64,000 nt of DNA from Ifrita kowaldi. Its lineage: Eukaryota; Chordata; Aves; Passeriformes; Cinclosomatidae. Below, in pieces: positions 28,025 through 40,190 of this stretch; position 1 is the first letter of the stretch, and every line of letters starts with the position of its first letter. The DNA is taken from contig VZRS01002409.1 of NCBI GenBank assembly GCA_013398055.1, forward strand, positions 62,001-126,000, given 5' to 3'. Both the position numbers and the translations under genes were made by a program. The notes under the pieces were generated by a model that made no database searches, was not told where the DNA came from, and saw only the letters and a list, made by a program, of their open reading frames with translations.

Positions 28025-28107
28025 TCAGTTTACAAGAATATGAGATCACTCCTGCCTCAGCAGGAACCCTGCTGAGGCAGGAGTGGTCTCATATTCTTCT
28101 AAACTGA
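28025..28107. repeat. Near-perfect palindrome (40-bp arms, 3-base spacer)
   Basis: The left arm 28025-28064 and right arm 28068-28107 are reverse complements around the spacer AAC at 28065-28067. Of 40 base pairs, 38 are Watson-Crick. The exceptions are 28033/28099 (C opposite C) and 28046/28086 (T opposite G, a wobble pair in RNA). Transcription of either strand would give an 83-nt hairpin. The tight 3-base loop and almost mismatch-free stem are unlike most animal microRNA precursors and fit a local inverted duplication by template switching better. Confidence 0.97.
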
Positions 28108-28130
28108 TGGTGTCTCCTGATGGTGTCTCC
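28105..28130. repeat. 13-bp direct tandem repeat (two copies)
   Basis: The unit TGATGGTGTCTCC occurs twice without a gap at 28105-28117 and 28118-28130. It overlaps the last three bases of the palindrome's right arm. Confidence 0.95.
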
Positions 28131-29699
28131 TCTGCTTTGGGAATCATTATCATCAACAAAGGTTCTCTACAGCAAATTATTCTCTGGATGACACAAACAA
28201 CCACCTCCCTTGGCCTCCCACCCTCGTACTGATTTCACAGATATCTGTGTTGGGCCATATTAAACTGTCCCATAGAACATGCCTGAAATGCAACGGGACT
28301 TGCTCTCCTCAGCTGAGCCAGCTTTCAGAATGAACAAAATAACACAGCAGTACATGCCACACATTTGGGGCTGGAGCAGTTTTTTGCAAATTCCTGAAGT
28401 CAGCAGACCTGGCTTGGGAAGGAGAGCCGCTGACTAAGAAAGCATCATTTCTGTACAGTTCCTTTGCTGGTTACCACTGTGTTTCCAGGTGCTGTGACAA
28501 ACGCGGGCAGCGCGTGCGGATGCTTTCCAGGAGCAACAGGAAACGTGGCAGCTTGACAAGCCTTGGAAAGGTCAGAACAGCGGATGCAGAGGTCAGCCCA
28601 CAGCTCTCCCCTCCCTCTCCCTGGCTTCAGACATTAACACTGACCACAGTTCAAATCTGACCTTCTGGCCTGTGCATTCACTCCAGAGGGCAGTTCCTTA
28701 AATAATTAACAAGTAAGTCCTCCCTGATCACCTGCCAACACAGTAAGACAAACTGCTTGGGGCTTCTAGAGATGGCTTGGAATAATATGCCTCAAATATC
28801 TCTCTGCATATTTGGCCATGTCTTATACTTGTGGTTTATTTGCTTCTCATTTAGTCCTTGCACACGTGCTTGTGCATCTATGTGGAGATGCCTCATTTCC
28901 TCAGACAGCAGCATCCTCTCCCACACTGCTGCTTTCAGCCAGGACCTGGCAGGATTTCTGTATCCAGAAAACTTGGTCCCTGGGCTGAAGACTGAGTGGC
29001 AACAGTGACCCAGAGATGGCAACAGTGCTGCCACACGATGTGAAAATAGGGTAAGTCTTGAGAAAGGGACAGAATGGGGTACAAGCACAAAACTAGGAAC
29101 ACACTGAATATGCAAAGATCTCTCCTGGACCAGCACAGAAAAAGCGTATTTAACAGAATAAGCCTCAGCCAAGGGAATCATGACAGATCAACCTTGCAGA
29201 AACACATCCAAGCAAATGATGGAACAAAAAGTAGAGGTGAAAGGAAAAAAAAACTAAGAGGAGGGAAGAAGTAGTAATTAATTAAAGCAGCAACTGGAGA
29301 AAGAGGAATGATGAACTAGGATTGTGAGTAAAGATTCTCCCAGCACATAAAAGAAATTCAACACACACAGAGACTACCAAGCAGGTTGATTTATGTCTCC
29401 TTTCCCACATCTATAGATTTGCTCTGTATCCTCCTCCTGTTCTGTCCACTAAAATTTACTGTTGTTTCCCATACCTCCATCCACTTCTCCCTCCCCTCCT
29501 CATCAGCATCCTCCTGCCCCAAAGCGGAGATCTCTCACTCCTGGGATGATATTATCTTCTTGCTATACTATTCTTCTTTTGCATTTTCTTGCCATCAACA
29601 AGAAGGGTTCTACCACATTACAGACTTGTGAGAGATGTGTAACACCTATCAAAGATCTTAAAAGGACAACAAAAAGGCCAATAAGGGTAAACAGCACAG

Positions 29700-31775
29700 T
29701 GAAGACAGCTATGAGAAATGAAAACCACTCTGAAAAGGAACAGCTACAGAAGGAAAAAAGAAAAGAGCATAAACGTCAGCCAGTTAAACATAAACCATAA
29801 TTAGGCAGACCAAAAGAGATTTAAAGAAAAACTTGCTAAAGCTATCAAAGCTAATAATGGAATACATCAGACAGAGGAAACCTGCCAAAGATCCCCTAAG
29901 GCAAATAGATGACGGAGGTCTAAAAGTAGTGCTTGAAGAAGAAAAGACCACAGCAGAAAAGCTAAATGGATTCTCTGCACCAGTGCTCAGTACAGGGAAA
30001 CTGAAGGAGTTGCCACACGGGAGCTTTTCCTCACAGGGGCAAGACCAAAGCACTGTCTCTGACTGGAGTGGCAGTAGCAGAGGCTTTAAAGCAAATCAGC
30101 ACCCAGAACAGTTATGAATCCAGTGGGCTTGGTAGAATACATCCAAAGGAAACCAAACATGCAGCTATTAGCTGCGGTAGGTAGCCTATAATTTAAATGG
30201 GACTGGCACTAGGGGAATGGAAGTTGATGAACATGACTTCATTTGGCTCCAGGGAAGGGATCTTGAGGGGGAAACAGACCAGAAAGTCTGACTTTCACTT
30301 CAGGTAATTTGGGGAAAACCATAATAAAGCCTAATTCTAGCACACTTCTAGATAACTGCAGTCCAACAAAGAATTTGCCTTGTATATTGCAGAAAGAAGT
30401 TATTTGGGAAGCTCTGTTGTTTTTTATAGACTCAACAGGTCTATACATGTTAAAATACATGTTATTGAAACTATGGAAAGCCTTTATAAATATCCAAATA
30501 CAGCCCAGGCAATCAAAATCACATACACCAATGCTGAGCACTTAAATGTTCAAAGGGGTTTTTTTGATAAAATCCCTCACTAAAGGCTTCCAATTTCTTC
30601 AAGGTGTCATGGAGTGAGAGGGGAAGATCCTCTCATGAATCAATACTCAGTTGAAAGACAGCAAGCAAAGAGCATGAATATGTGAACAGTTTTTACAGCT
30701 GGAGAAGAGTGCAAGCAGGGCTCCCAGGAGACATGCAGTGGCACCTGAGCTACTTCAGGTGATCACAAAGGATCTTGAAAGGGGAGCACACAGGGAGGGG
30801 ACACGTTTGCTGATGACACCAATGTGAATCACTGCAGGAATTAAAGCTAACTACACTTAGTTGCAGAAGGATCTCACAGTATTGAAGGCTGGGCAAGAAG
30901 ATGGCACAACAGTGTTGGTACAGACACAAGCAACAGAGTGTGTGTACACACACTCCCTAAATCTGCATAAATCTGCACACAGATTGATGTCTAAAAACCA
31001 GTTATTTCCAATCACAGTAGGTGTCTTGTAATTTGCATTGGGAGTGCTGTGAAATCATGACTCACTGCTTAGGAGAGGTCATAAAAGGCAAGCAGAAGAT
31101 TAGGAATCAGTAGGAGAACAAAACCGAAACCAGAAGGCACTCCTATGCTCCTGTGCTGCACATACCTCTTGAAAGGTGATTCTGGCCTCTTTCTCAAAAG
31201 GATGGATTAGAGTATGAAAGTATCCAGAGAAGACTGACTAGAGGAATCAGAAATGCAGAACAGCTTCCATCTGAGGGGAGTACAAGACCAGCTGACTTCA
31301 GCATGAAAAAGAGACAGCCTTAGGTGAAGGTGTGGGGGTTCAAGGCATGGAAGTGCCTTTATTCTGAGTGACAAGCTGATGGTTACTCACAACTCATTCA
31401 GCACACCTGAACTAGGGGACACCAGATAATCAGGCAGAAGGCTCAGAGCACACAGAGGGAAATCTTAGTGTGCACACTCTGTAATTTAACGATGGAGCCC
31501 AGCGCACAGGATGCTGTAGAAGCCAAAACTATAAATAGATTTGAAAAAGCAGTCAGAGACATTATGGAAGAAAAGTCCATCAGTGGCTGTTAAAAGCAAA
31601 AATAGCAAGTAACTCCTGACTCAGGAAGTCTTTAAACTGCAGATTACTGCAAGCTGGGAAAGAACTGGAGAGAAGCATTATTGTTGCTGGCCCTGTTCTT
31701 ACGGCGCTTTTTTCAGCAGCTGCTGCTGATTGCTCTCAGGGGCAGAACACAATATGAGGTGACCCAGCAGGAACG
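29700..31775 (+). mobile_element. Ancient CR1/L3-like LINE relic (reverse transcriptase region to 3' end)
   Basis: About 2 kb of decayed LINE in the plus orientation. Landmarks in order: a pre-RT segment near 29900-29990 (protein-level LEEEKTTAEKLNGFSAPVLS, like the family's DKEKAEVLNAFFASVFT-type segment); RT-associated text near 30565-30660 (AAAATCCCTCACTAAAGGCT, GGAAGATCCTCTCATGAATC); the catalytic FADDT-like block near 30806-30823 (TTTGCTGATGACACCAA); and a 3' part near 31510-31590 (GAAGCCAAAACTATAAATAG, GTCCATCAGTGGCTGTTAAA) ending with a CTGCTGCTGATTGCTCTCAG stretch. This order matches the CR1/L3-like family common in reptile genomes. Frames are broken by many stops and indels, so it is inactive and old. 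The ends are approximate. Confidence 0.82.
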
Positions 31776-32426
31776 CAGAGTTCTGCCATCCCCTCAAAAG
31801 TCTGGGGCAGACCTCTCTGCTGGTACCATCCCCAAAACTCCTGAGCTGAAGAGGGAAACAGCTCAACCCAAGGCAGTGAGCCCTGACTACTGCCCTGAGC
31901 TACCCCAAGTCCCTCCACTGAGGTAAAGGTGTTTTAGCTCCAGCTCAGAGCTGCACTGCAGCAGTGGCACGGCCTCGGAACTGGAGCTGGCAGTAAACAG
32001 TCACCCTGCTTTAAATGGAGGCTGGAAGGACAGAACTCCATTTGTACCCAACTAAGCAGACACAACCTTATCCCTCTCTTCTGCAAGAGACCCCGTAGTA
32101 CTCCATATTGTCCCAAGAACGCTCCTTAGCAGAAGGAACTGTCCTCCTGTCATCTGCTACAGTTTGACTTCATTGTTTTTAAACATGGGTGACCACAGCT
32201 CTGCAGAACACAACACCCTATGAATGCCTGCAAGTCTGCAAATGGAATTGTCCTATTCCCACCTCCCCTTCAGTAAGAGAGTTGTGCAACTTGGAAATCC
32301 TCCTACTTTCCTCCAATTGGCCAGGTTTGTGGAGGAAGTGGATTGCTGTGTGAGTTCAGGCCAGTCACCGTGGCTGCCGTTGTTTGAACAGCAAACAGTG
32401 TTTGAGGGAGCCAGGCAGGGAACTAA

Positions 32427-32570
32427 CATTGGCTCTGCTGGTCAGAGCATGGTTTTAATAGTGCCAAGGCTGTGGGTTTAATCCTCTTCCCTGTATGGGT
32501 CATTCACTTAAGAGCTGGACACGATGATCCTTGTGGGTCCCTTCCAACTCAAAGTATGCCATGAATCATG
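32427..32570 (+). mobile_element. tRNA-Ile-headed, CR1-tailed SINE (TguSINE1-like)
   Basis: The head resembles a tRNA-Ile gene: an A-box-like TGGCTCTGCTGG at 32430-32441, an anticodon-loop-like TTTAATAGTGCCAAGG (AAT anticodon) near 32453-32468, and a B-box-like GGTTTAATCC at 32475-32484, followed by CTGTATGGGTCA, which resembles the tRNA 3' acceptor strand. From about 32512 the sequence becomes a CR1 3' tail (GATGATCCTTGTGGGTCCCT, TTCCAACTCA). A tRNA head fused to a CR1 tail is how TguSINE1 of zebra finch and other passerines is built, letting the SINE borrow CR1 reverse transcriptase. Decay in both boxes and the tail argues that it is inactive. Confidence 0.8.
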
Positions 32571-33365
32571 CAGAGGGAAGAAACCCCAATTCCAGATTTT
32601 TTTTAAAAACAGCCCCACTAAGAGAGCTCCAACCACTTCAGTAGTGTTTCCTGAGGACCAAAGGGTACACATAAAGAACAATTTCATACTTTTAGTGCTG
32701 CATAAATTAAACTTTGCTCTGGCCAATAAGTTAGGAAATAAAGATCAACCCGTGTGCAGATCACCTGCATTTCTGCAATTACTTCACAATTAGACAACTG
32801 CTGAAAGCAGCTGGAGGCAAATGCAATACATTTTCTAGCAAAACACAAAATGAAACAGACTGTTTCAATGCAAGAAAATACATAAATGAGGTTGTTAAGA
32901 GAGCTGTTTGGCAAAGAGTAATCAAATAAAATGAAATATGGTACATTAAGTTTGGCACTTCATGGCATTTTATTTTTGTCATTAGAACATTGTTAAAGAA
33001 ATTTCAATATATTCAGTAGCGTTACTATGGCATTCTGGAGTGTTGCAAAAAACTTTTGCTATGTCTTTAGAAACAAAAGCATTACACTATTGTTACATCT
33101 ACAGAATCAAAGTTATTTAAAAACAGCATGTCTTAAAAATGTGATTGTCAGAACCAAAGTTTGTACATAAGCATATGAGGTGCTGACACCAGTTTTTGCA
33201 CAGGTATCAGACAACAGAAAGTACGTGTTATTTTATGATAATAAAAATGTTAATTAGATCAATGCATCAATAGCACAACTTTTTCTAAAGAAAACTATTC
33301 CATGTAACAAACTTATTTTAAACAACAACAAAAAAATGCAAGTATTCTCTTGTGGTCAGTCCTAC

Positions 33366-33530
33366 CTGAAAAGGGATTCTCGTGACAGCCAGATTTCATT
33401 CTGTTTCACGGTCTTCCAAGAGAAGAGCAGCAGCAGCAAAGCAAAGAGGGTCAGAACAGCAATTCTCCATTTATTTAGCCACGTAGACAGCTTTTTTAGA
33501 CCATGGACAAAAAGGATGCAGTACCCCATG
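33366..33530 (-). CDS. TMTC1: TMTC1 internal exon C (last membrane helix, start of lumenal tail)
   Basis: One leading base (completing Ser, AG|C), 54 codons and two trailing bases; it reads MGYCILFVHGLKKLSTW through NEIWLSRESLF. The tail TVKQNEIWLSRESLF is nearly invariant among TMTC proteins and marks the passage from membrane core to the TPR region. A leucine-rich helix, AVLTLFALLLLLFSW (residues 25-39), is the last clear membrane segment. On the minus strand the acceptor CCCCCAG|C is preceded by a long uninterrupted pyrimidine tract (33534-33565 on the plus strand reads as purines). The donor is TTCAG|GTAGGA. The variable part between membrane helices (KKLSTWLNKWRI) is typical of divergence between species. 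Confidence 0.95.
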
Positions 33531-33533
33531 CTG

Positions 33534-33565
33534 GGGGAAAAAAAAAAAGGGAAAGGGAAAATGTA
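33534..33565 (-). promoter_or_regulatory. Polypyrimidine tract of the exon C splice acceptor
   Basis: On the plus strand this is an unbroken purine stretch of G and A runs ending at the acceptor. On the transcribed minus strand it gives about 30 consecutive C and T directly before CAG|C of exon C. Such a tract is the binding site for U2AF and PTB-type factors and predicts a strong 3' splice site. Confidence 0.85.
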
Positions 33566-36500
33566 CCAAAAGTTATATTTCAAGTGTCTGGTTTATATGC
33601 AAGACCATCCAGTATTGCATTTATTGGACTAATGATATTTTCTGGGCTAACAAACTTCAATTCAACAGCAGTTTTCCTCAAGTCACTACACAATTTCCAA
33701 ATTAATCTAAATGATAGACCCGGATGCCAAAAGTACAGTCGCATACATAATACCACCCAGCATAATGGTAGCTTACACCAGCCACAGAAGGCAGCTGCTT
33801 TTCTGAACAGCAAGCTAAGAAAGCACCATGTAATAACAGTAATACTGAGCACTACTGGAGCAGTGTGGAAATGAAAGGCATTTTAACAGGGGGAAGTCTC
33901 TAAACAATCCCAGTGGCGGCTGCTATTAATTCTGGTTTACAGATTGTGAAGCTGAGGCAGGAAAGCGAGTGCTGTAGCCAACGCTGCTGCAGGAGCAGGT
34001 GACAGAGACCACCAAAAGGCAGGAGTGCCTGTCTGGGTCTTGCACTTCCACATCAGGGCCAGCCTGTCCCTTCTAGTGCCCAGCCCAGAACAGCTGAGAT
34101 GCGCTGGCAGATCTTCCTTGCTGCCCTTCCATGAACTGACACACGGTCATCTCCAGCCCCCAGCCCTTCTGTGGCTCTCCATTAATAATTACTGTGGCAT
34201 TTTCACAAGCCAAATTTGGACTGAAGTCTTACTCCTGAATAAATTTAAATCAACTCAGGAATTATTTACCTTAATTCAAGGGTTATGTTAATTCCTCCAA
34301 TGATGTCCCTCTGAGCTGGAAATTCAGTGCTTTCAGCTGCTGCACCTAATAGTTGCTAACTCTACTTGTAATTTTTTACAAGGAATTTAAGTTTCTATTG
34401 CTCAACGAATTTCATTAGCTTATCTAGAACTCTTCAGGTTACTTAGCACCTGATTTAGTGTCAGACTTAAAACCTATCTTAGTCCAGGCAGCTCTCCCTG
34501 ATGAAAAAAGGGAGCAGAAGGCTCTTGAATAACACTTGGGGACGATCAACAAACCGAGACAGAAGCACAGCCCTTCCCTAACACTGGCACACCTTGAACC
34601 CCAGCTGAATCCCACACTTAAAAGCAGGCAGGCTGGAGGTAGAGAGATCATTGCACCTGCCCACACTCTGGCCAGAGATTTACAGGCTCTCCTGGTCTGT
34701 ACAGAGACGTTCAAGCAACTTCCCAGTGAGAATGCTGTGAGTTAAGAAAAAATAAGAACAAAATTCCACTGTCAGAGGTGACCTTGCAGGCAAACACGCA
34801 CTATGGTGAAAGTCAATGTGAAAATCAGAAAAAAGAAAATCTTCCATATTCAAGGAGCTCTGTGTGTGCTTTTTGGCATGGTTTCTCTGCCCTCTTGGAG
34901 AGCTGGACACATTGCTATTGCTCAGGCTTCCTAAGGATGGAGAGGGACAAGAATTCTTCCTTTCACAGAGGAAAAAACCTGCCTCTGTTGTATGTACTGA
35001 TTAGCACCACTGTGCTGTCTCTGGCACAGTACAGGTGCCTTACAGAGCACTGAGAGAAGCACAGACATATGGGGCAAATCCAAAGGACAACATCATGTCT
35101 GGTGATCATTCAGAACTCCTTCATGGTTGTTTCTGAGTTCTACCATTTTTCAGAAGTGGTTACCCATATATTTAAATCAATCAATTATGCTTGCACTTTG
35201 CTGTAACACATTTCTTGTTGTACTTGCACTGGTTTTTTCCATTAACTCCTTTGCACATGTATATTTGTTGTTCCTACATTAACTGCAAGCAGACATTTAG
35301 AACTACAGAGATGCTGGTGCCAAACAATCCAGCCTCTACAGTTATTGAACCCTACGTTAAAACCTCTGAAAAGCTAATCTCAATAATAATCCCTTCCTTT
35401 CCAACAAGAAATGCCTCAAAAGCCTGCAGACAGTTTCCACTCTGTTATTTTGCCTTTCCTCAATTTTACCCTTCCCTTGGAATTAATTATTTGACATAAA
35501 TATTATTTAATAGCTTTAGCACAAGGCCATTTTCGAAGTAATTTCCCTACACCTTCATGTTCAAGAACAGACCCTTTCTACAGAATCGTGAATGGGTCCA
35601 GAAAACAAAAAATGCAAACATCAGTGTCTTGGTATTTATGTCAAATCCTGTCCCAGCTGTTGGGAATTTCTGCCTCAGCAGCAGTACTCAGTCTGAGGCA
35701 CAGCCAGCATCACATTACACCTTCACAGCCACTGGGAAAGGTGCTGCTTCCAGGGGTTGTTCTCCAGCACCTGCAGTGCACCACCACTACCGTTTCAGAG
35801 AGATGCTGGGTGCTACAGAGAAGCAGGAGCTCAGCCCAGATGGCAGCTCCCATCCCAGCCACAGGAGCAATGGCACCATGCAGGTACACAGCAGTGCCCA
35901 GCTCCACAGGACACTGCCCACCTCGGGGCTCCTGAAGAGCTTTGTCAGGGAGGTCTGCTGCAGTTTTCCTCTTACAGGAACCTGAAACATGGCTATAAAG
36001 TGATTTTTTCTGCTAACAGGGGACTGTAAACACAGCAGTGAAGCCACAGTCCAGGACTCTACCCACAACACGGGGAGTATGCAATGGAAACCAAGATATC
36101 TTTCTCAATAGCACACAGGACTGCCCAAGAGATAAACTGGGAAATAACCCAAAAGCAGGGTCCACACTCAGCAAGGTAACAAGAGTATAGGATTCAGCAG
36201 CAAGTCTGAATACAGATAGGAATGGGTTCCCAACAGCTGCTGGACGGCCATTGGGTAGCACATGAGGTACCAGCATCCCAAACTGCAAAGCTGCCAGAGG
36301 TAAGGTTAAATAAAGGGCAGGATTGAAGAATGATTTACAATTTAGTAAGATGGAGAAAACTATGACAATATTAGGACTGAGTTGTAGTTGTGCCACAATT
36401 AGAGTCTAACTAGCCTACAGTCGATGTACCTGCACTGCAAATTGCATGGGAACCCAAAAGAAAGGAAAAGAAAGGAGAGGATCAGACAGCCTGAAGTAGG

Positions 36501-39500
36501 TGAATCTTTTTATTTTCAGAACCTGGTGAGCTTGGCTTACAAATTCAGACTATTTCCTGCCACAGATCATTGAGGAAAGGGTGGGGACAACAAACCCGCA
36601 TTAGGACCTTTCAGTGCAGTGTCAGGTGGAGCCCCACCTTTTTTCATGGCTATTTTTATTACATGGTCATTTCAAGCCCATCCCTTGGCTGAGGGCAGAT
36701 ATTACATTCCTGGCTCCAGGTCTTCTGCAGGCCAAGGAGTTCCAGAAGCACAGAAAGCACTCATATGTTGTTTACTGCCAGAAAAGCATGTGTGTTTGTG
36801 ATTCCATGCCACAAACAGTTTGCAAAATAATTCCTTGCAACATCCCCAAAGCAATTCTCCTTAGTAATTTTTGCATCTCTCTTTACATTTCTGCCTTAAG
36901 GCCAAATAACTATGGTGAAACCAGAGCAAATCCAGACCCCTCCTCCAGATCCCGTGATCTGCTCTAAACAAAACAGAATGTCTGCACCAATGTATTAAAG
37001 CATCCATCAAAAAAACATAATTATGTTCCATTGTTAATATTGTTTCCTAGTTCCAAAGCCACATAATCTGTCATACCTTACTTCACTTGTTTCACACTAG
37101 ACCCAACAGTCCCAGTACAGAAATTAACTTCATCACAAAGACCATAATGTTCCGAACCAGTGAAGCACTGAGCTTGCAAAGATGGAGCTGCTGCAGCAGC
37201 GATCTGCCCTGGACATGGAGAGCCCCCCCCATCCCACCACAGTTCAAGTGCAAGTTCATCCCATTTCCCTTGATCCCGACCTCACCAGGCTTCACAGGAG
37301 CCCTTTGAAGCAGCTCTGAGTTTTATCAAGTCAGCAGCAGCCCAAGCAGTGGTACCCTGGTGGAAAGAGCCCATCCAGGTGAGGCTGCACTCAGACGATG
37401 AAGGTAACTTGCCAGCTAATGCTTCCTATGTGGTTAATTCTGCTGTGACCCTGCCACCACCTACAAACACAGAGACCATTTCAAATAGATTTGCTTTTCT
37501 TCTCAGACTGATGAGGGGCTTGATCCATATCAAACCTTACCACTGGCTTGCCAGGAAATCAGGTTTTACTCACACACAGAGGAAAAAAAAAAAAGGAAAT
37601 GTCTCAAAATGTCTCTTTCATCAAAGACTTGTTTGCCACTTGAAAACCTTACCCTTAAGTACTGCATTCCAGACATCTCCATAGCTATCTGCATATGTAT
37701 TGAGGCTGCAGGGTTGTGGGTTTGGGGGTTATTTGGTGTTTTAGTGAACTCTAGCACTTCCTAGGGAGGCAACCATTTCTCCACAAGCACTTTTCTGAAA
37801 TACTTTGTAGCAAAACCAAAACAATGGGAAACAAGCAAAATCCCCAACCCACTTTTCTAAGCCCATTTTCTACGGGATTATTGTAAAACTGCTAAACTTA
37901 TTTTTATTTTTTTGGTTTCTGTAGGGTAAGCAACAGCCTGCTACAGCAGTGAAAAGTCCATGCCAGCTTGGTCCCCAGGGTCCTCAGAAAGAGCCCACCA
38001 AGTTAACATGGTAGTAGATTTCATGTGGGCTCACAATGAGCACGCATTACAAGAGAACCTGTAACTTCAGAAATTCCATGATGCAGCAGAAAAGCTGGGC
38101 AAAGGGACCAACAGGCCAAGTTTTATGATTCCTCAGGGTTTCAGACTCCTGCAGTACTAAAGTGGTACCTTAGGGAGGCCTTGAATTGCAGCGAGGGCCG
38201 AGGGCCAGGCAGCTCGGCAGGGAAACGCTCTGTGCTACTGACAGATTCTGGCAGATTGCACACAGGGAGCTGGGTAATGACAGATTTTTGTCTATAATTT
38301 CTGTGGTTTGTTAATACTGTTCCACCTGTAAGGAAGCAAAGTGATAGGAGGCACAAGCAGATGGGAATGTGGTGGCATATAGACCTTATTTCCCATGGTG
38401 CTCTATATTTATTGCCCTATTAAAGCTAGAGCCAAAACAGCATATACTTAATATTTGCAAACACATCTTGGGTAATTTGATTGCAAATTCAACCTTTCCT
38501 TTGGCCATTACGGCTCCCTTCCCAAGGCGAGGCTGTTACAGACGATGCTTGCACACAGCTCTCTATGGATCAGGTTTTTCACTTTTTACTAAAAGTCAGG
38601 AATGGTTTCACTGCATTTAGCTCTTGTGGTGATGGCATCTCATCAAAGCCACATGTGCTGCAGCCCAGGATTGACAGGATGCTCTGCTACAGCAATCTGC
38701 CTGCATCAGAAACCATCTTACCTCCTCCAGAAATTGCTTGGAGACCTACTGCTGTGGAAAGCTCCTGAAGAGCAAGACGTGTTCTAGTCATGCATTCTAC
38801 TGCATTTTCCAAGTTGTGACTTTGCACAGAGCGCAGTCAGAGCAGGCTGAGAGCTGAAGTTCTGAGAGAACCAAGCCTGGACACCAGCAGTTGCAGTCCC
38901 AGCCTCTTCTAACTCACCCAGGAAGGGCTGTAAAAAGGAGTTAAAAAAGGGTGGGAGAAACTATGCAAAAAAGATGCTTTCCTCATGCTTTTTAATGGTA
39001 ATTTTGTGGGTGTCGAATCTTGTGAAGTAGCTGCTTGGGGTTTTCTAAAAACTGATTTAATCTCAACTACACGAATGTAAACTTGGAGTAAATCCACTGA
39101 TTTCATCAAAGCAGTTACTCCAGATTTCATAGCTCAGCTTAGATAAGAACCCAGATGCATACATGCACACGTATCAGTTTGGGAAAGAGTTGCCTGTAAG
39201 CAGCCTGTGGAAACACGGAAGAAACACAGCCGTATTCAGGGGCTGCTAATGCAACAAAAGGGATTATATCAAAAGTATACTGAGACCAGAAAATGCACTT
39301 GGCTTCGACATTTCACCCGGGAGGCTCTTTCTGGGCTGCAAAACTCCTTCTTGATTTCCAGCACTTATTTAAGATGACTCCCTTTCCCTCCATAAAAATC
39401 AACCCTCGCTTTCAAGCTGCTCTGAAGCGAGTTTAACCCTTGTGTTCATGACTAAATGCATGCTCAGCTGCTGCCCTTCAGAGGGCAGCGAGCACAGCCC

Positions 39501-40112
39501 TTCAGAAAGACTGCTGCCAGGTCCAAATGCTGAACACAAACATTTGGATTCCCTCAGTTTTATAGTTCCCCACAAGCTTCTTAGCCTCAGTACCACACAT
39601 ATATTACCTGGCACGACACACTTTACATGCTCCTAGTCCCAGCTACTCCAGCTCTGCAGCCTGAGCAGAGGAAAGGCACTTAGAGGAAAAGCCAAAGCAG
39701 CTGAAATGCAGCTTGCAGGCAGGGCTGTTGCTGCAGGGGAAAAGGCAGTTCATCCCTGTTAAACTCATCGGCTCTGCTCACACTTCTCTAATGGAGAGTA
39801 ATTGATTGCAAAAAGCATGCTCGGCATGCCCTGTGGGCTGCTCTTGCCTCACTAGAGCAGTGGATGTGGAGAGGAGCGCTGGCAAAAATAAGCATAGCCA
39901 GGGTGGTTCTTTCTGCCCCAAAAAGCACTCTCAGGCATGCAGCTCCAGTGATGAGCTGTGCTGGCAGAGTAGCAAAGATGCTGTTTTTTGAAAAATGTCA
40001 AGTTTTTCAAGGCTGGAGCTGTTTGGGCCAGAATGAAATCTGGCCTTTGAAAAAGAATGTTTCCATCTGGAAATAGAGTGTATTTGTATGTACATGCTAG
40101 GTTGCACTTGGG

Positions 40113-40190
40113 TCATAAAATCGTAGAAACACTAAAGTTGGAAAAGACCTTCAAGATCATCAAGCCCAACCTTCGACCAAAAAAACCACC
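40113..40190 (-). mobile_element. CR1 LINE 3'-terminal fragment, reverse orientation
   Basis: The plus strand reads TCATAAAATCGTAGAAACAC, then AAGTTGGAAAAGACCTTCAA and GATCATCAAGCCCAACCTTC, the reverse complement of the last bases of a CR1 element. Only about 80 bp is recognisable. Confidence 0.78.

Larger units (their letters stand above)
25106..33365 (-). other. TMTC1 intron between exons C and D (8,260 bp)
   Basis: This is the intron richest in recognisable structure: the palindrome at 28025-28107, an ancient CR1/L3-like LINE relic (about 29700-31775) and a tRNA-headed SINE (32427-32570). A tiny cluster of five CpGs lies at 28502-28518. The rest is unrecognised AT-rich sequence. Confidence 0.8.

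Noticed and set aside
29833..30117. 94-codon plus-strand open frame with a charged N-terminal part
   Set aside because: Its text fits the pre-reverse-transcriptase part of the decayed CR1/L3-like LINE, so it is a retrotransposon remnant rather than a host gene.
35557..36071. Overlapping open frames of 90-142 codons on both strands
   Set aside because: None shows a domain, exon-like boundaries or similarity to a protein I know. The overlap in several frames reflects a local GC-richer stretch with few stop codons.
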